Below the pieces are notes generated by a model. That model worked only from the letters and a program-made list of their open reading frames with translations, searched no databases and was not told the origin of the DNA. A DNA stretch of 7,534 bases from Acidimicrobiaceae bacterium (GTDB taxonomy: Bacteria > Actinomycetota > Acidimicrobiia > Acidimicrobiales > Palsa-688), in NCBI GenBank assembly GCA_003158835.1, contig PMLI01000280.1:1-7534 (forward strand), written 5' to 3'. Each line of letters begins with the position of its first letter. Positions within the stretch are counted from its first letter, which is position 1. The position numbers and the translations under genes are program-made. This document shows, one piece after another, positions 1 through 5,491 of the stretch.

Positions 1-783
1 GAAGCCGAGCGACATGGCGAAGCCGGTGAGGTTGGGCAATATGGCGTTGCGGCCGGCGTAGGCGAACATGATCCGCGCCGGCGACAGCCCCTTGGCCCGG
101 GCCATGCGCACGTAGTCCTCGGACAGGGTGGAGATCATGTTGTTGCGCATGGTGAGCACCCATCCCCCGACGGAGGTGACGAGGATCACGGTGGCGGGCA
201 GGACGGCGTGGTACAACACGTCGCCGATGTAGTGCCAGGTGAGGCCCGGGGTATCGGTGTTCGAGTACCCGAAGCCCAGTGGTACCCAATGCAGGGTGAC
301 GTTGAAGAGCAGGAGCCCCATCAGGGCCAGGAAGAAGTAGGGGAAGGCGGAGACGATCACGAAGAGGGGCGGAAAAACGCTGTCCAAAAGGCTCCCCCTC
401 CGCCACGCCGCCAACATGCCCACCAGTGTCCCGGCTATGAACGCCAGCACCGTGGTGATCCCCACCAGCCCGATGGTCCAGGGAAGAGCCGAGGAGACCA
501 CGCGCGAGACCTGGTCGGGGAAGAAGGTGAGCGACACACCGAAGTGCCCGGTAAACGTGTTGCCCAGGTAGGCGAAGTACTGCCTGATGACGCTCTCGCC
601 GTTGTTGACGCCGAAAGCGATCTCGAGAGCTTTGAGGGCCTGGCCGTTGACCCGCCCCTTGAACCGGACCATCATGGCGATGGCCGGGTTGCCGGGCATC
701 AGCCGGGGCAGGGCGAAATTCATGGTGAGGCAGGCCCACAGGGTCGCTACAAAAAAACCCAGGCGGCGTAGCACGTAACGCAT
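1..783 (-). CDS. DppB-type ABC transporter permease, C-terminus cut by window edge
   Basis: An integral membrane permease of the peptide/nickel/oligosaccharide (DppB/OppB, BPD_transp_1) ABC family; it should form half of the inner-membrane channel fed by the binding protein encoded just upstream. The frame is open from an ATG at 783 to the left edge and gives 261 residues. The family is usually about 310-330 residues, so roughly the last 50-70 are missing. The N-terminus MRYVLRRLGF followed by a hydrophobic helix (about residues 8-28) is typical. Further hydrophobic segments lie near 101-127, 138-162 and 190-211. The cytoplasmic EAA loop, which docks on the ATPase, is clear at about 222-250, with DYVRMARAKGL and a following NAILP. 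An in-frame TGA upstream of the ATG limits the start; no strong Shine-Dalgarno is seen. A DppC-type partner and ATPases are expected beyond the left edge. Substrate is inferred from neighbours, not from this sequence. Confidence 0.95.
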   Translation of the reverse strand, partial: MRYVLRRLGFFVATLWACLTMNFALPRLMPGNPAIAMMVRFKGRVNGQALKALEIAFGVNNGESVIRQYFAYLGNTFTGHFGVSLTFFPDQVSRVVSSALPWTIGLVGITTVLAFIAGTLVGMLAAWRRGSLLDSVFPPLFVIVSAFPYFFLALMGLLLFNVTLHWVPLGFGYSNTDTPGLTWHYIGDVLYHAVLPATVILVTSVGGWVLTMRNNMISTLSEDYVRMARAKGLSPARIMFAYAGRNAILPNLTGFAMSLGF

Positions 784-823
784 CAGGTCGCGCCTACGCC
801 GTCCGGGCCCACTTCACTTACCT

Positions 824-865
824 TCCGTCCGTTCGAGCGCCGTTGGCCGGGCTCTGGGGGACGGA
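824..865 (-). other. Nested stem-loop directly after the binding-protein stop codon
   Basis: In the leftward mRNA this starts 2 nt after the stop codon of the binding-protein gene. The outer arms UCCGUCC (865-859) and GGACGGA (830-824) pair perfectly over 7 bp. Inside, after 4-nt unpaired sides, GAGC pairs with GCUC and CCG with CGG, with one bulged C and the loop GCCAA (854-835). No U-run follows, so it is not a standard intrinsic terminator. Its place between a binding-protein gene and a permease gene suggests a 3'-end stabiliser or partial attenuator that keeps the binding protein more abundant than the membrane subunits, as intergenic structures do in several ABC operons. The pairing is seen directly; the role is inferred. 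Confidence 0.5.
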
Positions 866-867
866 GC

Positions 868-2538
868 TCACTTGGGCGTCAGGTGCAGCAGCAGCACCTC
901 GTCGTCGGGGAGGATGTATATGGCCGGCTGGGCGTAAGGGTTCTGCGGCGTGACCCAACCGGAGAAGGCAGCCGTGTCGTACTGGTACCAGTCCACTTCC
1001 TCGGTCATCGGTATGACCGGGACGGCGGAGAGCATCACTTGCTCGAGCTGGTTGACGATGCTGTGCTGCACGGTGCTGGAGGTGGTGGCCGCGTACTCGC
1101 CGATGAGCTTGTCGGTGCTCGGGTTGGAGTACCGCTCCCAGTTGGTGGCGGCGAGCTTTCCGATGGGCGCACTATTGGGGCCGTAAAGCAGCTGGCGCAG
1201 CTCGTAATAGGGGCTGGGCCCACCCACTTCGTTGTCCCAGGCGAGCTGGTACTTCCCGGTGTAGAGATCGTTGTCGAAGTCGGTCCCCGAGAGGTTGTCG
1301 GGCGAGATTTTGATGCCGATGGAGGCAAGCTCGTTTTGGACGACCTGCACGGAGGCCACCCAGTCGGAGTTACCCCCGATGTTTATGATCGAAAAAGACA
1401 GCTCCTTGCCGTTCTTGGCGAAGATGCCGTCGGGCCCCTTCTTGTAACCGGCTTTCTCGAGCACCGACATGGCCTTGGCAGGGTTGTAGGTGTAGTTGTA
1501 CTTGGACAAGAGCGAGCTGTCCAACCACGAGCCGAAGGTGGGGGTGACGATGGCGGCCTGATTGGACGGAGGCTCGTAGCCGTACTCACCGATCTGGGAG
1601 ACCCGCCGGCGGTCCACCCCGTAGGCGATGGCCTGGCGCACGGCCAGGTCGTTGAGCGGCGCCACCGTGAGGTTGATGAACAGGTCGACGTTGGCGATGG
1701 GGGGGAACCAGTAGTGGTAATTGGGGCTCTTGGAGGTGTAAAAGGCCTTGATGTTAGGGATGAACTGGGCACCCAGCTGGGCCACCCCGGTCGCCAGTTC
1801 CTCGTTGGCGGGATCGTTGGAGGTGAAGGCGGGGTACTCGATCGTCTTCACCTTGGGCAGCCCCGGCTGCCAGTAGGTCGGGTTGGACTTGTAGGCGATG
1901 TTCTGGCCGCTGCACTGGCTGACCGTATAGGGACCGGTCCCGACGGGCGAGGCATCGGCGTAGGTCACCGGGTTTTTGATCGATGCCCAGATGTGCTGGG
2001 GCAGGACGTCGATCTGGTCGGCCACGTAGTAGAAGTAGGGGACGGCCGTGGTCTTGAAGCTGAGCACCACGTTGTCACCGCTCTGGGCCACGGACTTGAG
2101 CACCGTCCACACCGCGTTCAGGTCCAAGGCCGGGTTGGCCTTGAGGAGGTCGAATGTGAACACCACGTCGGCCGCGGTCATGGCCGTGCCGTCGCTCCAT
2201 TTGACGCCCTTGCGGATGGTGAACGTAAGGACCTTGTTGCCGCCGCTCCAGGCAAACGACGACGCCAGCCACGGAGTGGTCCTACCGCTCTCCAGGCTGT
2301 CCACGAAAACCAGCGGCTCGTAGACGAACCCGACGGACTCACCCCACACGGCGGGGTTGTAGGGGTTGAACGAGCAGGGCCACAGCTCCCCGGACTCGTT
2401 GGAGATGGTCAGCGTGCCCGACGCAGAGGACGCGTTGCGCACGGAAGCACCGGCCGTGGTGGTGGTCGAAACCGCGGTCAGGCCCATGGCGAGCACCAGC
2501 GGGCCCACCAACGAGATTCGGAACCAACGTCTTTTCAT
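868..2538 (-). CDS. Extracytoplasmic solute-binding protein, SBP_bac_5 (DppA/OppA) family, probable oligosaccharide binder
   Basis: A 556-residue secreted ligand-binding protein that should capture a substrate outside the membrane and hand it to the permease downstream. The N-terminus has a Sec signal peptide: MKRRWFR, a hydrophobic core at about 9-22, then a Thr/Ala-rich region with a likely cleavage site near 30-35. The family signature is strong at about 106-133 (FTIRKGVKWSDGTAMTAADV), with SPVGTGPY at 197-204 and DLAVRQAIAYGVDR at 297-310. Only two Cys remain after the signal peptide (C55, C209) and could form a disulfide. The first Cys is at 55, so there is no lipobox, which is unusual for a Gram-positive binding protein. 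SBP_bac_5 proteins bind peptides, nickel, or oligosaccharides such as cellobiose; the Vibrio chitin-oligosaccharide-binding protein is of this type and of similar length. With GH20 and ROK neighbours, a GlcNAc oligosaccharide is the best guess for the ligand. The start is fixed by an AAGGAG six bases upstream. Confidence 0.95.
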   Translation of the reverse strand: MKRRWFRISLVGPLVLAMGLTAVSTTTTAGASVRNASSASGTLTISNESGELWPCSFNPYNPAVWGESVGFVYEPLVFVDSLESGRTTPWLASSFAWSGGNKVLTFTIRKGVKWSDGTAMTAADVVFTFDLLKANPALDLNAVWTVLKSVAQSGDNVVLSFKTTAVPYFYYVADQIDVLPQHIWASIKNPVTYADASPVGTGPYTVSQCSGQNIAYKSNPTYWQPGLPKVKTIEYPAFTSNDPANEELATGVAQLGAQFIPNIKAFYTSKSPNYHYWFPPIANVDLFINLTVAPLNDLAVRQAIAYGVDRRRVSQIGEYGYEPPSNQAAIVTPTFGSWLDSSLLSKYNYTYNPAKAMSVLEKAGYKKGPDGIFAKNGKELSFSIINIGGNSDWVASVQVVQNELASIGIKISPDNLSGTDFDNDLYTGKYQLAWDNEVGGPSPYYELRQLLYGPNSAPIGKLAATNWERYSNPSTDKLIGEYAATTSSTVQHSIVNQLEQVMLSAVPVIPMTEEVDWYQYDTAAFSGWVTPQNPYAQPAIYILPDDEVLLLHLTPK

Positions 2539-2540
2539 GA

Positions 2541-3500
2541 TTATCTCCTTGCCTCAGGTTTATGTTGCGGGAAATCAGGGCCCCGCGCCAGGCGGGCGCC
2601 GGCGGCCTCGGCCCCCAGTGCCAGGGCGCCGACGAGCGGGGCATCGAACGGGTAGGCGGCCAGGACCAGTTCGGGGGGAAAGGGCACCCCGGACTTGAGC
2701 GCCCGCTCGAGCGGTCCCTGGAGGCGTCCCCAGGAACGCACCATCCCACCGCCCACGGCGACCCGGGCCGGGTCGACGGCGATGACGAGGTTGACGAGGT
2801 GGGGAGCGAAGTCGGCAATCAAGGTACCGATCATCGCATCCATCTCCGGGTCGGCCTCGGCCGCGTCGAAGACATCTCCGGCCGTGACCAGGCGCCCGAG
2901 GAACCGGGAACCGCGGGCAGCCAGGCCCATCCCGCTCACGGTGTCCTCGAGCATGGGACGAGCGCCGATCTCCGAGCCGACGTCGCCGGGGGCGACCAGG
3001 TTGTAGCCGATCTCCCCCGATGCGCCGTGAGCTCCCTCCAGCACCCGGCCGCGTACCACGATCGCCACCGCCAGCCCGGTCCCCAGATTGACGTATATGG
3101 CCGGGTCCGATCCGGCCAGCGCCCCCCAGCGGGCTTCGGCCGTGGCCGCCGCCTTCACGTCGGTGGCCACTCGGACCGGCACGCCGAAGGCCGCGGTAAT
3201 GGAACGAGCCAGGGCTACGTGGTCCCAGCCCGGGATGGCCGGGGCCAACTTGACCCCGTCCTGCCTGGGCACGCCGATCGTGGAGACGCCGACGGCGGCG
3301 AGCTTGTGGCGCGGCTCGGCGCCGGCGATCAAGGCCTGGCCGGCGGCAATCCCCCTCCCCAAAACGGCGTCACCGCCGTCATCGGGACTTGTGGCCAGCA
3401 CGTGCCGAGCGAGACAGCGCCCGTCGAGGGCACAGACAGCGAGGGCGATCTTGGTGCCCCCGAAGTCCATCCCCAGGACTGCACCCATCCCCACCCCCAT
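2541..3500 (-). CDS. ROK-family sugar kinase, zinc-motif-less, probable amino-sugar or glucose kinase
   Basis: A 319-residue cytoplasmic kinase of the ROK (repressor, ORF, kinase) family, expected to phosphorylate a hexose or N-acetylhexosamine with ATP. The phosphate-binding loop DFGGTK lies at 12-17, the segment with the catalytic Asp (ATDVKAA, D114) at 112-118, and NLGTGLA at 138-144. AHGASGEIGY at 157-166 aligns with the sugar-contacting GEIGH motif, but the zinc-binding His is Tyr and the CxCGxxGCxE cluster is absent. AVDPARVAVGGGMV at 241-254 is the usual C-terminal ROK segment. Length is normal for the family (about 290-320). The gene leads the leftward operon and lies two bases from the binding-protein start, so it should act on the imported sugar; GlcNAc is the inferred substrate, with ManNAc, glucose or GlcN as alternatives. 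Start choice is uncertain: Met1, Met5 and Met11 are all in frame, none has a clear Shine-Dalgarno, and all precede the DFGGTK motif. Confidence 0.93.
   Translation of the reverse strand: MGVGMGAVLGMDFGGTKIALAVCALDGRCLARHVLATSPDDGGDAVLGRGIAAGQALIAGAEPRHKLAAVGVSTIGVPRQDGVKLAPAIPGWDHVALARSITAAFGVPVRVATDVKAAATAEARWGALAGSDPAIYVNLGTGLAVAIVVRGRVLEGAHGASGEIGYNLVAPGDVGSEIGARPMLEDTVSGMGLAARGSRFLGRLVTAGDVFDAAEADPEMDAMIGTLIADFAPHLVNLVIAVDPARVAVGGGMVRSWGRLQGPLERALKSGVPFPPELVLAAYPFDAPLVGALALGAEAAGARLARGPDFPQHKPEARR
2543..2550 (-). promoter_or_regulatory. Shine-Dalgarno of the binding-protein gene, inside the last kinase codons
   Basis: Read on the minus strand this is AAGGAGAT, with AAGGAG six bases from the ATG at 2538. 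It overlaps the last two Arg codons (AGG AGA) and the first base of the TAA stop of the upstream kinase gene, and only two bases separate that stop from the ATG. The site decides the start of the binding protein and suggests that its translation can be coupled to that of the kinase. Confidence 0.8.
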
Positions 3501-3524
3501 GACGCCACAGGCTCGTTTCGCGCT

Positions 3525-3553
3525 ATTTTGACAGGAAAGCTTCCTATTCGCAA
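3525..3553 (-). promoter_or_regulatory. Candidate promoter of the leftward kinase-transporter operon
   Basis: On the minus strand a -35-like TTGCGA (3553-3548) and a -10-like CAAAAT (3530-3525) are separated by exactly 17 bases. Each matches the sigma70/SigA consensus at four of six positions. Transcription would start near 3518, about 18 bases before the kinase ATG at 3500. It overlaps the rightward promoter candidate almost fully. No transcript data support it. Confidence 0.45.
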
Positions 3554-3556
3554 TCT
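3528..3556 (+). promoter_or_regulatory. Candidate promoter of the rightward regulator-GNAT-GH20 operon
   Basis: A perfect -35 hexamer TTGACA (3528-3533) is followed after 17 bases by CAATCT (3551-3556), a poor -10 matching at only two of six positions. Transcription would start near 3563, about 20 bases before the regulator ATG. A good -35 with a weak -10 may give low basal transcription, as would suit an autoregulated repressor. The hexamers are seen; the activity is inferred. Confidence 0.4.
3533..3545. promoter_or_regulatory. Inverted repeat AGGAA-AGC-TTCCT, candidate ROK operator
   Basis: A perfect 5-bp inverted repeat with a 3-base spacer, centred at 3539 in the 81-bp region between the divergent genes. 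It lies in the spacer of both promoter candidates, so a protein bound there would block both directions. ROK regulators bind palindromes of this size next to their own genes. From memory and unchecked, the GGAAA/TTTCC-like arms recall operators described for the Streptomyces chitosanase repressor CsnR, also a ROK protein. A 5-bp arm can arise by chance, so position is the main support. Confidence 0.45.
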
Positions 3557-3581
3557 AGGTCCAGGGATCAACGGTTACAGC

Positions 3582-4847
3582 ATGATCAACAGTGCTTTGG
3601 CGAGCCCGCCCGGCACGGTAGCGGCAACCGGGGGACCGGTCGAGGCCGGCGGCGTCGTGGCCGGCCGGCCCCAGCTGCTGCGGGCCATGAACGAAGAGAG
3701 CCTCGTCAACGCCCTGCGGCGGAGCGGGCCCCTGATGAGAGCGGACCTCACGCGCGTCTGCGGCCTGTCGAAGCCGACGGTGGGCTTGGGGCTGGCCAAC
3801 CTGGAACGAGACGGGCTGGTGCGCCTGGCGGGGCGGCGCAGAGGTGTGCGAGGTCCTTCGGCTGTGCTGTACGAGGTGAACCCGGAGGCAGGCTTCGTGC
3901 TCGCCGTCGATGTGGGCAGGGAGTTTGTGCGGGGCGCTTTGGCCGACCTGGGGGGCACGGTGCGATCCCGGGGCCACCGCAGCGTTCACGCCGCCAGAAG
4001 CCGTGGCCTGCTGTCCGAGCTCATCGGTCTGGCGGCCGAGCTGGCGCAGGAGGCGGGAGTCTCCCGGGAGGCGGTCACAGACGTGGTAGTGGGGAGCCCC
4101 GGGGTCTACGATCACCGGCGCGACGCCCTCATCCTGGCGGGAGGCCTGCCCGGCTGGGGGCACGCCAGCGTGGTAACCGACATGCGCCGGGCCTTCGGGC
4201 CCAACATGGTGCTGGAGAACGACATCAACCTGGCGGCACTGGCCGAGCGCGACCACGGCCATGGCCGGGGGGTGGACACCTTCGTTCCCATCTCGGTGGG
4301 GACCGGCATCGGCATGGGCCTCGTGCTGGCAGGCCGCCTGCATAAGGGCGCGCACGGCCTCGCCGGTGAGATCGGCTTCCTCCCGCTGGGCGGTGAGGGG
4401 CCGGTCGATGCCTCCGACGCCCGCCGGCGGGGCACGCTCGAGGCGGCGGCGTCGGCCGCGGGGGTGGTGAGGGCGGCCCACCGCCACGGGATGAGCGGCA
4501 GGGTTTCCGCCCGGCGGGTCTTCGAGGCCGCGGCAGCCGGCGACAAGACGGCCGCCGCCGCCGTAGCCGAAGAAGCGGGCCTGGTGGCACGGGCAGTGGC
4601 TGCGGCAAGCCTGGTGGCCGACCCCGACCTGGTGGTCCTGGGAGGAGGGATCGGGTCTGCGCCCGGATTTGCCGAAGCGGTGGCGGCCGAGCTCCGCTTA
4701 CTTCTTCCCACCCCACCTGACCTGCGGGTGAGCGCCTTGGGCGGGGAGGCCACCGTCGAGGGGGGGCTCCGGCTGGGTATTGACCGGGCTTGGCGGCGGG
4801 TACTCGACCGCGGTGCCACGGTCAACAACCATGGGGGGCCGGGGTGA
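3582..4847 (+). CDS. ROK-family transcriptional regulator (winged HTH plus sugar-binding domain)
   Basis: A 421-residue NagC/XylR/CsnR-type regulator, probably a repressor released by an imported sugar or its phosphate. The winged helix-turn-helix spans about 30-95: RPQLLRAMNEESLVNALRRSG leads into LTRVCGLSKPTVGLGLANLE, with the wing near 81-95. The ROK domain follows from about 104. Its phosphate loop is degenerate (DVGREFVRG at 110-118 instead of DxGGTK), arguing against kinase activity. Sugar-site elements remain: ENDINLAALAE at 212-222, VGTGIGMGL at 239-247 and HGLAGEIGF at 258-266. The zinc Cys cluster is missing and the motif His is Phe. The ATG at 3582 is the first good start; a long open frame upstream is antisense to the kinase. 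About 27 residues precede the conserved helix and AGGGA lies 14 bases upstream, so a slightly later start is possible. The stop overlaps the next start by 4 nt. Likely targets are both divergent operons. Confidence 0.93.
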   Translation: MINSALASPPGTVAATGGPVEAGGVVAGRPQLLRAMNEESLVNALRRSGPLMRADLTRVCGLSKPTVGLGLANLERDGLVRLAGRRRGVRGPSAVLYEVNPEAGFVLAVDVGREFVRGALADLGGTVRSRGHRSVHAARSRGLLSELIGLAAELAQEAGVSREAVTDVVVGSPGVYDHRRDALILAGGLPGWGHASVVTDMRRAFGPNMVLENDINLAALAERDHGHGRGVDTFVPISVGTGIGMGLVLAGRLHKGAHGLAGEIGFLPLGGEGPVDASDARRRGTLEAAASAAGVVRAAHRHGMSGRVSARRVFEAAAAGDKTAAAAVAEEAGLVARAVAAASLVADPDLVVLGGGIGSAPGFAEAVAAELRLLLPTPPDLRVSALGGEATVEGGLRLGIDRAWRRVLDRGATVNNHGGPG

Positions 4848-5491
4848 GCCCGGTCGGGGTGCCGGTCCGCGGCTACCAGCCGGGCGACCTGGCCGCCGTG
4901 TACGACATCTGCGTACGCACCGGGGACAACGGCGAGGACGCCACTGGCAAGTTCGAGGACGTACGGCTGCTGGCGGACATCTACGCCGGTCCCTATCTCT
5001 ACCTGGAGCCGGACCTGTCCTTTGTCCTGGACGACGGGGATAAGCCGGTCGGGTACGTGATCGGCACGGCCGACACGGCCGCTTTCGTCCGGTTGTACCG
5101 CCAGGAGTGGCTCCCCCGCCTCGCCCACACCTACCCGGGACCGCCCGTGGCCCCGACCACCCCGGACGAATGGCTCCTGGCCACGCTGTACCAGCCGGAA
5201 CGCATGCTCCGGCCCGAGCTGAGCGCCTACCCGGCCCACCTTCACATCGACGTCCTGCCCGCCTACCAGGGGGCCGGTCATGGCCGCCGGCTGGTCCAAA
5301 CCTTCGCCGGGGCGGCCGCGCAGGCCGGCGCCGGCGGCATCCACGTCGCCGTATCGCCGACCAACACTCGGGCCCAGGGCTTCTACCAGCGAGTGGGCTT
5401 CGAGCCAGTGGACGTCGCCGATGGCGGCGGTGCCGTCTATTTCGGCTTGACGACCGATGGCCGTCCACCAATACGAGGAGGCACCCTTTGA
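4844..5491 (+). CDS. GNAT acetyltransferase resembling the O-GlcNAcase C-terminal acetyltransferase-like domain
   Basis: A 215-residue cytoplasmic protein with a GNAT fold, expected to bind acetyl-CoA. The N-terminal stretch (VRGYQPGDL at 8-16, DICVRTGDNGEDAT at 21-34, YAGPYL at 47-52, VGYVIGTADT at 69-78, EWLPRL at 88-93) fits the subfamily of bacterial GNATs related to the C-terminal domain of animal O-GlcNAcase, which I recognise from memory. The acetyl-CoA motif A is intact: HIDVLPAYQGAGHGRRL at 134-150 has the Q-x-x-G-x-G pattern that the human domain is reported to lack. NTRAQGFYQRVGFEP at 174-188 is the usual C-terminal GNAT strand. The chosen start is the GTG at 4844, whose last two bases belong to the upstream TGA stop; a G-run about nine bases upstream could serve as ribosome site. 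GTG at 4859 is a lesser alternative. Acceptor unknown; its place before the hexosaminidase suggests an amino sugar or glycan-related amine, which is inference. Confidence 0.9.
   Translation: MSPVGVPVRGYQPGDLAAVYDICVRTGDNGEDATGKFEDVRLLADIYAGPYLYLEPDLSFVLDDGDKPVGYVIGTADTAAFVRLYRQEWLPRLAHTYPGPPVAPTTPDEWLLATLYQPERMLRPELSAYPAHLHIDVLPAYQGAGHGRRLVQTFAGAAAQAGAGGIHVAVSPTNTRAQGFYQRVGFEPVDVADGGGAVYFGLTTDGRPPIRGGTL
5475..5481 (+). promoter_or_regulatory. Shine-Dalgarno GAGGAGG that fixes the TTG start of GH20
   Basis: GAGGAGG lies six bases before the TTG at 5488 and inside the last codons of the GNAT gene. It is the strongest ribosome site in the rightward operon and selects a rare TTG start overlapping the GNAT stop. 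The next in-frame candidate, a GTG about 30 bases later, has no comparable site. Confidence 0.8.

Noticed and set aside
208..771. 187-residue plus-strand open frame at the left end
   Set aside because: Antisense to the DppB-type permease, which shows an EAA loop and membrane helices. The plus-strand translation is charged and repetitive.
883..2655. 590-residue open frame on the plus strand
   Set aside because: It lies antisense to the binding-protein gene, whose family motifs, signal peptide and ribosome site are clear. Its translation is Gly/Val/Arg/His-rich with no recognisable domain, as expected of a shadow frame in GC-rich DNA.
2562..3581. Upstream extension of the regulator frame (340 codons before ATG 3582)
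   Set aside because: This part is antisense to the ROK kinase and crosses the promoter region. Its composition is low-complexity, and ROK regulators of about 400 residues start just before the HTH.
4112..5344. 410-residue minus-strand open frame over regulator and GNAT
   Set aside because: Pro/Arg/Ala/Ser-rich translation without domain features, opposite two well-supported genes; a third-position GC artefact.
5107..5487. N-terminal extension of GH20 by 127 codons within the same open frame
   Set aside because: It overlaps the GNAT gene in another frame, reads as Pro/Arg/Gly-rich noise, and the TTG at 5488 has a strong, well-spaced ribosome site and a normal family N-terminus.
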